Below are positions 29,654 through 38,771 of a stretch of DNA of 39,683 nt, piece by piece. A program made the position numbers and the translations under genes. Source of the stretch: Bog-159 sp035602155 (GTDB taxonomy: Bacteria; Acidobacteriota; Terriglobia; Bryobacterales; Bryobacteraceae). Under the pieces are notes generated by a model, which was given only the letters and a program-made list of their open reading frames with translations, did no database searches and had not been told where the DNA came from. The stretch lies in the NCBI GenBank assembly GCA_035602155.1, contig DATNMW010000059.1:1-39683 (forward strand). Reading direction: 5' to 3'. Positions within the stretch are counted from its first letter, which is position 1; the number at the start of each line of letters is the position of its first letter.

Positions 29654-31714
29654 ATGACAGCAGCAACTCGGCACTCTAGTCAGCAGGGGAGAAGACAGAT
29701 GGCGTTATCATTTCACCTTCCAGTTTGGAACGGAGCCGGACGCGTCCAGCGCTACGCGCGAGCGTTCGCAGTGTGCGCCGCGGCGATTGGCTCGCTCTGG
29801 GGCCAGAGCTTCGCGCCCTGCACGACTGGAAGCGCGAATATCTGCGCGCCAAGCGGCGCGAATGTCGGTATTGGGACCACCACCGCCACCTGGCCCTTCA
29901 CATTGCAAAACAGCGCAACTGGCTATAGTCTCTTACAAAATATCACCGGAAGCGTAGACCCGGGTACAGGAGCCACCATTCTCAGGGTCGGTAATCCAGT
30001 TTCTACGCTCTGGTTGGCGGCTTACGGTTCGACGGCGCCGGGCATCTTAAGCGGTTCGACAGGCATAATTTCTCGCTCAGGTTCACTTGCATTCGGAACT
30101 CTAAACGCGCAGCCGTTGTATTTGTATACAGGCAATGCCAACACTGCTCCGCAATTCACACTAACAGGCAGCGGGTATGTGGGCCTCGGGACGACATCTC
30201 CGAGCTACCAGCTTGACCTGGAGGGTGGCCAGATCAACTCCTCGGGCGGCTATTGCATCGGTGGCAACTGCATCGCTTCCTGGCAGGGCCTCGGCAATAC
30301 GAACATCACCTGGGCGGGCGCGCAGACGTTTAGCGCGAACACCACCTTTCCAGGGGGCGTCTGGAGCAGCTCCGGCAATGTGGGCATTGGCACGACCAGC
30401 GCCTCAGCTTTGTTAACATTGCAAAGTACTACTCCATCAGCTCCTTTGCTAAGTGTTTCTACCTCAATCGGACCGGCATTGTATGTGGCTAATCCGCCCG
30501 CTACCCCCACGCCCTCGCCCAATACGGTCGTCGTAGGCATTGGGACGACCACCCCGACGCTTTTCCAAGGCCCAGTATTAGGGCAAGGGCTGGACATTGA
30601 AAATCCGACTGGCAGGGCTGCACTACGGTTGGGCAGCGGCTATGAGAGTCTGGGACAAAGCTGGGAGTGGCAGTCGACGGTAATTAATGGCGCGGGTGTT
30701 ATGAACCTCTCCGACCTATCAAACGGCGACAATCCTTTGACAGTGCTATCGAACGGCCGGGTCGGGATTGGGAATACTACTCCGGGCTACCAGCTTGACG
30801 TGGAGGGCGGCCAGATCAACTCCTCGGGCGGCTATTGCATCGCCGGCAACTGCATCACGGCCTGGCCGACCGGCAGTTCGAACACCTGGGTCGACGCGCA
30901 GACATTTAGCGCGATCGCCACCTTCAGCTCAAGCGCCACCTTCAGCGCTAGCACCAGCTTCCCAAGCGGAATCTGGAACGCCTCCGGCAGTGTTGGGATT
31001 GGGACGAGCGCGCCCACCACGCCGCTTGACCTAGTGGTCAACCCAACCAGTACCTTCCCACAAGTGCGGATCGGGCCGGTCGGCGATGGGAGTTCATCAA
31101 CCAGTTTACCGTCATACGTCGATTTGTGGTCAACCTTCGACGTATATCCCCAAGACCAGGGACCTCGCAGGACCGCCACCATTAAGGGGCGGTTTTCCGG
31201 CGGAACTTGGGGCAACGAGGTCCTAGCGTTTGAAGTCGGCACCGGCGGCGTGAATGACGTGGGCAATGAGCCATTAGAGCGGATGCGAATCACCGGCGCC
31301 GGCTATGTCGGCATAGGGACGACGGCGCCGGTGCATATGCTGCAGGTCGCGGGAACGATCGGCGCGGAGGAGGTAATTGTTAGCAGCACCGGAGCGGATT
31401 ATGTCTTTCAGCCGGGCTACCCGCTCGAGCCATTGGCCGAAGTCGGAGAGTACATCAGGCAACACCAGCACTTGCCGGACATCCCCTCGGCAAAGGAAGT
31501 CCAGGAAAAAGGTGTAAGCCTCGGCGAAATGCAAACGAAGCTGCTGGCTAAGGTGGAGGAGTTGACCCTGCACATGATCCAAGCGGATGAACGAAACACG
31601 AATCTGGAGCGGCAGAACCGGGAGTTGCGGGATCGGATGGCCAAAATCGAGGAGCGCGGTCCGGAAGGCCCTGTGGCCACGGGCGGTCGAGAAGCGCCGC
31701 AGGCACGCCACTAG
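29654..31714 (+). CDS. Secreted tail-fibre-like protein with VGIGTT repeats and C-terminal coiled coil
   Basis: A 686-residue surface/fibre-type protein. A signal-like segment (RAFAVCAAAIGSLWGQ) ends near residue 50. Seven copies of a VGIGTTxPxxxLxV motif follow (for example near residues 70, 176, 240, 370, 449 and 548), as in phage tail fibres and related bacterial surface proteins. Two near-identical blocks contain YQLDLEGGQINSSGGYCI and a Cys pair. The C-terminus reads DYVFQPGYPLEPLAEVGEYI, HLPDIPSAKEV, then MQTKLLAKVEELTLHMIQ and a charged coiled coil, which would trimerise the fibre. There is no S74 chaperone domain. A strong ribosome site (AAGGAGAG) precedes the ATG. First gene of a four-gene operon. 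Confidence 0.8.
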   Translation: MTAATRHSSQQGRRQMALSFHLPVWNGAGRVQRYARAFAVCAAAIGSLWGQSFAPCTTGSANICAPSGANVGIGTTTATWPFTLQNSATGYSLLQNITGSVDPGTGATILRVGNPVSTLWLAAYGSTAPGILSGSTGIISRSGSLAFGTLNAQPLYLYTGNANTAPQFTLTGSGYVGLGTTSPSYQLDLEGGQINSSGGYCIGGNCIASWQGLGNTNITWAGAQTFSANTTFPGGVWSSSGNVGIGTTSASALLTLQSTTPSAPLLSVSTSIGPALYVANPPATPTPSPNTVVVGIGTTTPTLFQGPVLGQGLDIENPTGRAALRLGSGYESLGQSWEWQSTVINGAGVMNLSDLSNGDNPLTVLSNGRVGIGNTTPGYQLDVEGGQINSSGGYCIAGNCITAWPTGSSNTWVDAQTFSAIATFSSSATFSASTSFPSGIWNASGSVGIGTSAPTTPLDLVVNPTSTFPQVRIGPVGDGSSSTSLPSYVDLWSTFDVYPQDQGPRRTATIKGRFSGGTWGNEVLAFEVGTGGVNDVGNEPLERMRITGAGYVGIGTTAPVHMLQVAGTIGAEEVIVSSTGADYVFQPGYPLEPLAEVGEYIRQHQHLPDIPSAKEVQEKGVSLGEMQTKLLAKVEELTLHMIQADERNTNLERQNRELRDRMAKIEERGPEGPVATGGREAPQARH
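30204..30280 (+). repeat. Intragenic duplication, copy 1
   Basis: About 77 bases (from GCTACCAGCTTGAC) repeated with few changes at 30785-30861. They encode the YQLDLEGG...GGYCIGGNCI block of the fibre protein. The high DNA identity suggests a recent duplication or gene conversion within the gene. Confidence 0.7.
30785..30861 (+). repeat. Intragenic duplication, copy 2
   Basis: Second copy of the block at 30204-30280, 581 bases downstream and in the same frame. The encoded block differs at only a few residues (for example LEGG against VEGG, CIGGNC against CIAGNC). Confidence 0.7.
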
Positions 31715-31766
31715 CGCCGGGTACAGGCGCAGCCGAGTTGAAAGCCCTGAAAGCAAGGTAAAGCCG

Positions 31767-33500
31767 ATGAGAGTCCATTTAACCGAGCACCCGATCACTT
31801 GCGGAAGCGCGGCGCGGAAGGCGGCACGGCCGCCTGGGCGCTGGGTCGCGTCCGCACTCTTGGTCTGCATCGCCGGGTCCGGCGCCGTCCTGCGGGCTCA
31901 GTGCGTGTTCGATTCCATTTACAGCCTCGCTTCGCCCATTACGTCGGGGACCGTAGCGTATGTTACGGACGTCTCCTCTCTCGCGGCTTCCTCCACCATC
32001 GGTAATAGCGCCAGCGTCACATTGGCGACCGGGACCGGCGCGCAATACGGGTCTGGCGTCATCACGCTGCTGCCTGGCTTTAATGCTACGGCCGGAAGCG
32101 CAGCGACGACTTTTCACGCCTTCCTCTACAGTTCCTATCCGCCACCCTGCCCGGTCCTTGACTCCGTGTCGCCGAACAGCGCGCTGGCGGGGACGCCCGT
32201 CGACATCATTGGCGAGAACTTCCCATCCTCGTCCGGGCCCGCGCCCCTCTTGTATTTTAACGGTGTGGCAGCGGCCACGCCTGAATGGGGTGAGGGGGTG
32301 TTGACGGCCGCCGTGCCTGCAAACGCGCCACCGGGCGCAGGCTCCATCTATGTAGTGGCTCAATATACGGTAACGACGAACACCGCGACTGAGTACATCA
32401 CCAATACCAGTAATTCATTGCCTTTCACGGTACAGGCGACGACCAGCTACTATACGATCGCCGGGAACGCGACTGCAAGCGGCAGCGCTCTGGCTGGCGT
32501 GACCGTGACGCTAAGCGGCGGTGAGAGCGGGACGGCCGTAACCGGCTCAAACGGAAGCTACTCGTTTGCGGTGGCCGGCGGCGGCAACTATACCGTGACG
32601 CCGTCCCTGGCGTACTATACGTTCACTCCGGCCTCCACTTCGTTCAGCAGTGTGAACACCAATGAGACGGCGAACTTCGCGGCAACGCCTGTGACGTACA
32701 CGATCGGCGGCGCCGTGAGCGGCAGCGTGAAGGCAGGGGTAACGGTCACGCTGAGCGGCTCCCAGAGCCAGACCACTTCGACCAACTCCGGCGGCTCGTA
32801 CGCGTTCACGGTGAACGGCGGGGGCAATTATACCGTGACGCCGTCCCTGGCGGGCTACACGTTTACTCCGCCTTCCACCTCATTCAGCAACGTGGGCGCG
32901 AACCAGACGGCGAACTTCACCTCGGCTGTGGCGCCGACAGACACAATCGGCGGGACCGTGACCGCGGGCGGCATTGGGAAGTCGGGAGTAACGGTGGCGT
33001 TGAGCGGCAGTTCGAGCGGGGCAACCACGACCAATTCGAGCGGCGCATACTCGTTTACGGTGAACACTGGCGGCAACTATACTGTGACGCCGTCCCTGAC
33101 AGGTTATACGCTCAGTCCCCCTTCCACAACATTCAACGACGTAACCTCGAACCAGACGGCGAACTTCACCGCGACGGCTCTGCCGACCTACACGATCACT
33201 GGCACCGTGACCGTAGCGGGAGGCAGCGGTCTTCCGAACGTTACGCTTCAACTGACCGGTACGTCGAGCGGGACGGCCACCACCAGTTCCAGCGGCGCCT
33301 ATACCTTAACGGTGTATTCCGGCGGTAACTATACGGTGACGCCTTCTCTAGCGAGCTACGCGTTCACTCCGGCATCCGCCCAGTTCAATGACGTAACCGG
33401 CAACACGACACAGAACTTCACCGCCGCGGTCGGTACCGGAATGAAGGAATACATTCGCGTGGGCGGACGCGTGATCGCCATTGAGAATACAATACAGTGA
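31767..33500 (+). CDS. Secreted TIG/IPT plus four-repeat adhesin-like protein
   Basis: A 577-residue exported protein. The ATG at 31767 begins a signal region (RWVASALLVCIAGSGAVLRAQ) after an AAGG site; the longer open frame from 31587 overlaps the fibre gene and is not used. Residues about 128-225 look like an IPT/TIG domain (VLDSVSPNSALAGTPVDIIG). Four Ig-like carboxypeptidase-regulatory-type repeats of 81-83 residues follow, beginning near 32451, 32697, 32940 and 33189. Each has a YTIxGxV start, GVTVTLSG, SYxFTVNGGGNYTVTPSL and FNDVxxNxTxNF. The C-terminus (KEYIRVGGRVIAIE) resembles the strand that precedes the DHLG motif in YD-repeat proteins. Function is unknown; a surface spacer or adhesin is likely. 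Confidence 0.78.
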   Translation: MRVHLTEHPITCGSAARKAARPPGRWVASALLVCIAGSGAVLRAQCVFDSIYSLASPITSGTVAYVTDVSSLAASSTIGNSASVTLATGTGAQYGSGVITLLPGFNATAGSAATTFHAFLYSSYPPPCPVLDSVSPNSALAGTPVDIIGENFPSSSGPAPLLYFNGVAAATPEWGEGVLTAAVPANAPPGAGSIYVVAQYTVTTNTATEYITNTSNSLPFTVQATTSYYTIAGNATASGSALAGVTVTLSGGESGTAVTGSNGSYSFAVAGGGNYTVTPSLAYYTFTPASTSFSSVNTNETANFAATPVTYTIGGAVSGSVKAGVTVTLSGSQSQTTSTNSGGSYAFTVNGGGNYTVTPSLAGYTFTPPSTSFSNVGANQTANFTSAVAPTDTIGGTVTAGGIGKSGVTVALSGSSSGATTTNSSGAYSFTVNTGGNYTVTPSLTGYTLSPPSTTFNDVTSNQTANFTATALPTYTITGTVTVAGGSGLPNVTLQLTGTSSGTATTSSSGAYTLTVYSGGNYTVTPSLASYAFTPASAQFNDVTGNTTQNFTAAVGTGMKEYIRVGGRVIAIENTIQ

Positions 33501-33588
33501 CTCGATACGGTCAAGCCGGGAATATTGACTGGAAGCTATGCGCAACGCATAAACTTCAAGACGAATACGAGAAAAGAGGAGAGAGTTC

Positions 33589-33984
33589 ATGAAGCCCAAA
33601 CTCGCAGCGCTTTTGTTGCTGACCGCGTTGGCCGCAAGCGCCCAACTAAAGAATGCCACCTACGCCCCCGGTCAACTGGCGCATGTGCCGGGTGAGCCGG
33701 TGATCGTCAACAAATTCGGAGTCTACCCGCTGAAGATCGTTCGCAGCGAGGGTCCCTTTCTGCTTTACATCGAGAACCGCTTGCCCGGACATACGGACCA
33801 CTATTCCGTCACACTCGATCAGGCGAACGCCGCGGAGCTGGTTGGGCTGGATACCACTGCGGCGAAGTTCAATGCATCCGCGCTCCTGGACCTGGATCCG
33901 GGCACCTACCTGGTGCGGTTCCGCGTGCGGACGGAGCTCAGCTTTACGATTCAGATCAGCGCGGGAAGTGGAGCCGCGCAATGA
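33589..33984 (+). CDS. Small secreted protein, function unknown
   Basis: A 131-residue protein with a clear signal peptide (KLAALLLLTALAASAQ). The mature part reads as a single beta-rich domain: PGEPVIVNKFGVYPLKIVRS, FLLYIENRLPG, then LDPGTYLVRFRVRTELSFTI. This is a cupredoxin- or Ig-like sandwich by pattern, but without metal ligands that I can see. A strong ribosome site (AGAGGAGAGAG) precedes the ATG. Its stop overlaps the RHS start (ATGA), so the two proteins are made together. It may be a chaperone or binding partner of the RHS protein; that is inference from coupling only. Confidence 0.72.
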   Translation: MKPKLAALLLLTALAASAQLKNATYAPGQLAHVPGEPVIVNKFGVYPLKIVRSEGPFLLYIENRLPGHTDHYSVTLDQANAAELVGLDTTAAKFNASALLDLDPGTYLVRFRVRTELSFTIQISAGSGAAQ

Positions 33985-36900
33985 ACGGCCGGCGCAGGCG
34001 ATCGCGTTTAGCATGTGCGGTGCTGGCTGTGTTGGGGGGCGTCTGCGCGCGAGGCCAGACCTATTCGCCGAGCATCTCGCCGCTCGATGGAACGACCCCC
34101 ACCATCAACGCCCCCGGCAACCCGGCCGGGGCGTACGACCTAAGCTCCATCGAGCACCTCAACATGGCCACCGGGCACCTGAATATCACCATTCCACTGG
34201 CGCAGCTCATGGGGCGCGGGGAGGCCAAGGAAACCATGGTGCTCCCGATCGAATCGCATTGGCATGTTGAGAACCAGAATTACACATATACTACCGACGG
34301 GGTAACCTTTTATTACGGGACCGCGTACGAGCCGATCAACGAGCCCTGGAACAGCGACCAGCCCACGCATTGGAACGGCGTCATGGTCTATCGGGGTTTG
34401 GGCGACTACTGCAACCCGGCGCCGGGGCAGCCCAACAACTCCGCTTGGTATAACACGCTCTCACGGCTGACCTTTATCGCTCCGGACGGGACTGAGTATG
34501 AATTTCGCGATGCGCTAACGGGCGGTCTGAAGGAGGGGATACTCACGGGCGCCAACAATTTAAGCACCGGGTACGACCGCGGCCGCCTCTACCAGGCTTG
34601 GGACGGCAGCAGCGCCGTCTACACAGCGGGCGCCGATGTCCTGGACCCACCTCGCGGGGGCTGCGATGGAGGCGGCGGGAGTATTTTATCCAATAACGGT
34701 ACTCTCCAACTTCGCGACGGCACCACCTACACCATCACATTAGGCTACGTCACGCAGATCGAGGACCGCAACGGGAACATCCTGACCCTGCCCCCGCAAG
34801 ACGCCGCTTCGGTGCCGATCACCGACGGGCTAGGCCGGACGGTCACGGACACGCTCACAGGCGCCACGGAAACCATTCAGTACCCGGTCGCCGGCGGAAA
34901 CCTGGAAACCGTGACCGTCACCTACAACGCGCTGGGCAATATGCTGATGCTCAGCGATCCGGCGGGGCATAGCCTCACCGGCTTGAACACGCTCCAAACC
35001 GCCGAGGGGCTTTTCCCCGGCATCGACTGGAACTGCAACACAAACGTCCCAAGCGCGGACTGCACAAATCCCAACAACGGCAACACTCTGTTCGACCAAA
35101 ACGGCATGGTGCAGTCCGTCGCCTATCCGAACGGGCAGAAATACCAGTTCCTGTACAACAGCTACGGAGACGTCGCAGAGGTTATCCTCCCCACTGGCGG
35201 GGCCTGGCGATACTTTTATAATACTAATGTCCTATCCATCGGCAGCCCGCCCAGTACGGGATCCGGGTACGTGATTGAGCGTATCCTCACCGAGAAAGAC
35301 GTATATACGGAGCAAAGCGACACCGCGCCATCCCAGGTGATCCTGTATTCGAACCTGGTCGACGGCAGCGGCAACGCCGCCGCGTCCGGCAACGTAGTAT
35401 ACTCGGACGGTTCGATAGAGAACCATTACTCCTACGGCGTCGACGAACTTCCCGCGCCAAATCTGGACGGCACCGTCTATAATGGCTGGAACTCCGGAAA
35501 AGAGTATCAGGTTAACTACTATACGAACAGCCAGACGCTGCTGCGCTCCGACTACTCGAATTGGGGACAAATGGCTTGCACGATGCCGCCGACCAACACT
35601 TGCTCCTGGTGGACTAGCGGAGGCGCGAACCCCCAATCCAGTTATTTTATCCCGGCATACAACCCGCGCGTGATCGACAAGACCGTGACCATCGGGACCC
35701 AACAATCCCAACAGAACTTTACCTACGACCAATACAACAACCAGACGGAAGAGGACGACTACGATTTCGGAACCAGTCCTTCCTACGGCACCCTGATCCG
35801 CGCGACCACCACGGCCTACGACCAGTCCTACATAAGCTCCTACCCTGGCGTCTACATCGTGGATCTCCCGACGCAGCGCCTGGTCTGCACGGCGATCGGC
35901 ACGGGCTGCACCACGAGCACGGCGACGGCTTGGACCGCCTACACGTACGACGAGACCGCCTACCCGCCGGTGGCGGAATCGAGTATAGGCAACCACGACC
36001 CGGCATATTCCACGGCCAATGTTTCGCGCGGCAACGCAACTACCGTGAGCCAATACCTGAACCAATCGCCGCTCTCGTCGCATTATTCGTACGACATTGC
36101 CGGCAATGTGCTAACGGCCTGGGATCCGCGCCTGGTGGTGCATTCCTACACGTATCCGGATGCGGGCGTCGAGACCTCCGGGACCACTTTCGCCTTTCCA
36201 ACAACCGTTACCAGCTATACAGGCACGTCGGGATCCAGCACGGCGGTTCCTTCGAGCGCGGCATTGACGGCCAGCATAAAGTACGACTATAACCTCGGCA
36301 AACCTACACAGACTACGGACGTCAACGGCAACATCACCACCTACTCGTACACCGGCGAACCGCTCGGTAGACTGGTAAAGATAACCCGCCCTGACACGGG
36401 CGCCACTTCGTTCACCTATAACGATACGCCTTCGACCGAGCCCAGCAGCGAACTGCCAGGGTTGGTAAACGTGGAGACAGTGGGGGACCAGACGTCGTCT
36501 GGCGACGGCAAGATGAAGAGCGTCGTCTTCTACGACGGCCTGGGCCGGGAGTGGGAGACTTCGAAGCAGGCGGCCACCCAGAACATCATGGAGTGCAAGA
36601 CCTACGACGTGCGCAGCCGGCTGCAGACCGAGTCGAACCCCGCGTTTTCCACCGCCGCCTTCGGAGCGGGCAGCGGGAACACCGACACCACCGTGTGCGG
36701 CGCGAGCGGCGCAAACTACGTGGGCACCAGCTACACCTACGACGGCCTCAGCCGCCAGATCACGGTGACGGCGGCGGACGGATCGAAGACTTCCTACAAA
36801 TACCAGGGCGATTCCACCAGCCACACCTACCAGACGCTGGAGATCGACCCGGTGAGTGTGAACCGGCTCAACTACGCGGACGCCGCCGGGCGCCTGAAGG

Positions 36901-38771
36901 AAGTGGATGAAAACTGCACCTCCTGCTTCGGCGGAACCTACGGCATCGCCGGCCAGGCAACCTACCAGACAACCTACGGCCACGACGTGTTGGACGACCT
37001 GACCGGCGTCACCCAGAGCGGCGAATCGCGCTCCTTCACATATGACTCGCTGAAGCGGCTGACGCAAGCCATGAACCCGGAGAGCGGCACGATCAATTAC
37101 ACCTACGACCCCAGCAACAATCTATTGACGCGCGCCGACGCCGACGGCAGTGTGCTAACCTATTCGGCATACGACGGAATGAATCGCGTGACAAGCAAAT
37201 CGTACACTTTGGGTACGAACGTGCAAACAACGCCAACTGTGACCTACGGCTACATTAACGCGGCGAACCAAGAGCCGGCGAACTGCGGCAACCTGCTGGG
37301 CCGGCTGTATAGCGTCACGGCGGGAACGATGGTCAACACCTATTGCTACCAGTGGGCGGGGAAGCCTGCCGCCAGCGGCCAGACTACCAACGGGACGGCG
37401 TACCCGATGAGCTATCTGTACGACTTGGCGCTGGAGCCAGTCTCGTTCACGTTCCCCTCCGGACGCCTGCAAACCACGCAATATGACACCGGGGGCCGCG
37501 TGAGCTCGGCCACCGGCACATACAACGCGGCGCCCACTACCTATGGCGCGTCGTACGGCTACTTCCCGGACGGCACGCTAGCCAATGTCAGCCTGGGTCC
37601 CAGCGCGCAGATCCAGCAATACTGCCAGAACAACCGCCTGCAGATCGTAGGCGTGCGTCTGGGCCCGGCCGGGGGGAGCACCCAGAGCAACTGCGGCAGC
37701 AGCAACGACCTGCTAAACCTGACGATGACGTACGGCTCGATCGGGCTCAACAATGGCAACCTCACCCAGCAGACCATAGCCCAGCCCTTGAACATAGCGG
37801 ACAACTTTACCTACGACGCCTACAACCGGATCGCCATGGCGAAGGAGGGCGCATCCCCCTTCGCCTGGTCGCAGACGTACAACTACGATGCGTACGGCAA
37901 CCGCTGGGTGAACCCGGCGAGCGGCTTCTCGCTCTCCTCGTTCACGGCCACGGCTTCGACCAACTTCAACTCGAAGAACCAACTCGTTATCCAAAACAGC
38001 GGGTATGACAACTCGGGGAATCAGACGGGCATCGGCGGGACGGGCAGCGCTTACGCGTTCACCTATGACGCGGAGAATCGCCAGTACAGTTCGGCGATCA
38101 ACGGTGTGACTACCGATTACACCTACGACGGCGAGGGGCGGCGGGTGCAGAAGGCGACGGCCGGCGGCTCCACGATGGTTTACGAGTACGACGCCGCGGG
38201 AGAAGTGGCCGCCGAATACTCGACCATGGAGCCGCCGCAGACCGAGACGCTATACCTGACGCCGGACCACCTGGGGTCGAACCGGCTGGAGACCAACGCG
38301 CTTGGGGTGCCGGTATGGTATCACGACTATCTGCCGTTCGGGGAGGAGATTCCCGCCCCGCTGCGCAATTGGAAACTGCGGATACCGGCCAACTCAGCTT
38401 CGAGGAACGTTTGGCGCTGCTGGGCAGTGGCTCTGGAAAGAGAATCGGGCTCTGGCGCGGCGGTTGCGCGCCGCCCACCTGAAGGAACGCGGCGTTATCG
38501 AGGATATCGATTATCAGCACCCGAATGGATTGGATCGCAAGCTCATGCGCTCCTTGGCCAACAGCGAGTGGGTAGGTCGGCATCAGAATGTTTTGCCGAT
38601 CGGGCCCGCTGGAATCGGGAAGAGTTGGCTGGCCTGTGCGTTGGCACAAAAAGCCTGCCGGGACGGCTTCGCGGTGCTGCACAAGCGCACGTCGGAATTA
38701 TTTCGGGAGTTGTCGGCGGCGCATGCCGACGGGAGCATTGGCCGCTTTCTCCTGCGCCTCGCACGAATTGA
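33981..38771 (+). CDS. RHS/YD-repeat surface protein with 3' end replaced by istB remnant
   Basis: A long secreted YD-repeat protein; the signal is RLACAVLAVLGGVCARGQ. Typical RHS repeats occur throughout (DGLGREWE, TYDGLSRQITV, TYDSLKRLTQAMNPESG, TYDAENRQYSS, YTYDGEGRRVQKATAG). The RHS core reaches TPDHLGSNRLETNALG and HDYLPFGEEIP near 38357. Then the expected FTGKERDxETGLDYFGARYY block is absent. Sequence passes into an IS21-type istB gene in the wrong frame, giving some 136 meaningless residues to the stop at 38771. Native coding therefore covers about 1460 residues, and the shell-closing end and any C-terminal toxin or tip are lost. The upstream gene overlaps by four bases. Confidence 0.85.
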   Translation: MNGRRRRSRLACAVLAVLGGVCARGQTYSPSISPLDGTTPTINAPGNPAGAYDLSSIEHLNMATGHLNITIPLAQLMGRGEAKETMVLPIESHWHVENQNYTYTTDGVTFYYGTAYEPINEPWNSDQPTHWNGVMVYRGLGDYCNPAPGQPNNSAWYNTLSRLTFIAPDGTEYEFRDALTGGLKEGILTGANNLSTGYDRGRLYQAWDGSSAVYTAGADVLDPPRGGCDGGGGSILSNNGTLQLRDGTTYTITLGYVTQIEDRNGNILTLPPQDAASVPITDGLGRTVTDTLTGATETIQYPVAGGNLETVTVTYNALGNMLMLSDPAGHSLTGLNTLQTAEGLFPGIDWNCNTNVPSADCTNPNNGNTLFDQNGMVQSVAYPNGQKYQFLYNSYGDVAEVILPTGGAWRYFYNTNVLSIGSPPSTGSGYVIERILTEKDVYTEQSDTAPSQVILYSNLVDGSGNAAASGNVVYSDGSIENHYSYGVDELPAPNLDGTVYNGWNSGKEYQVNYYTNSQTLLRSDYSNWGQMACTMPPTNTCSWWTSGGANPQSSYFIPAYNPRVIDKTVTIGTQQSQQNFTYDQYNNQTEEDDYDFGTSPSYGTLIRATTTAYDQSYISSYPGVYIVDLPTQRLVCTAIGTGCTTSTATAWTAYTYDETAYPPVAESSIGNHDPAYSTANVSRGNATTVSQYLNQSPLSSHYSYDIAGNVLTAWDPRLVVHSYTYPDAGVETSGTTFAFPTTVTSYTGTSGSSTAVPSSAALTASIKYDYNLGKPTQTTDVNGNITTYSYTGEPLGRLVKITRPDTGATSFTYNDTPSTEPSSELPGLVNVETVGDQTSSGDGKMKSVVFYDGLGREWETSKQAATQNIMECKTYDVRSRLQTESNPAFSTAAFGAGSGNTDTTVCGASGANYVGTSYTYDGLSRQITVTAADGSKTSYKYQGDSTSHTYQTLEIDPVSVNRLNYADAAGRLKEVDENCTSCFGGTYGIAGQATYQTTYGHDVLDDLTGVTQSGESRSFTYDSLKRLTQAMNPESGTINYTYDPSNNLLTRADADGSVLTYSAYDGMNRVTSKSYTLGTNVQTTPTVTYGYINAANQEPANCGNLLGRLYSVTAGTMVNTYCYQWAGKPAASGQTTNGTAYPMSYLYDLALEPVSFTFPSGRLQTTQYDTGGRVSSATGTYNAAPTTYGASYGYFPDGTLANVSLGPSAQIQQYCQNNRLQIVGVRLGPAGGSTQSNCGSSNDLLNLTMTYGSIGLNNGNLTQQTIAQPLNIADNFTYDAYNRIAMAKEGASPFAWSQTYNYDAYGNRWVNPASGFSLSSFTATASTNFNSKNQLVIQNSGYDNSGNQTGIGGTGSAYAFTYDAENRQYSSAINGVTTDYTYDGEGRRVQKATAGGSTMVYEYDAAGEVAAEYSTMEPPQTETLYLTPDHLGSNRLETNALGVPVWYHDYLPFGEEIPAPLRNWKLRIPANSASRNVWRCWAVALERESGSGAAVARRPPEGTRRYRGYRLSAPEWIGSQAHALLGQQRVGRSASECFADRARWNREELAGLCVGTKSLPGRLRGAAQAHVGIISGVVGGACRREHWPLSPAPRTN

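Noticed and set aside
32451..33440. DNA tandem repeats in the TIG/adhesin gene as a mobile or satellite repeat
   Set aside because: The roughly 246-base periodicity is fully explained by four homologous protein domains, diverged at DNA level and in frame.
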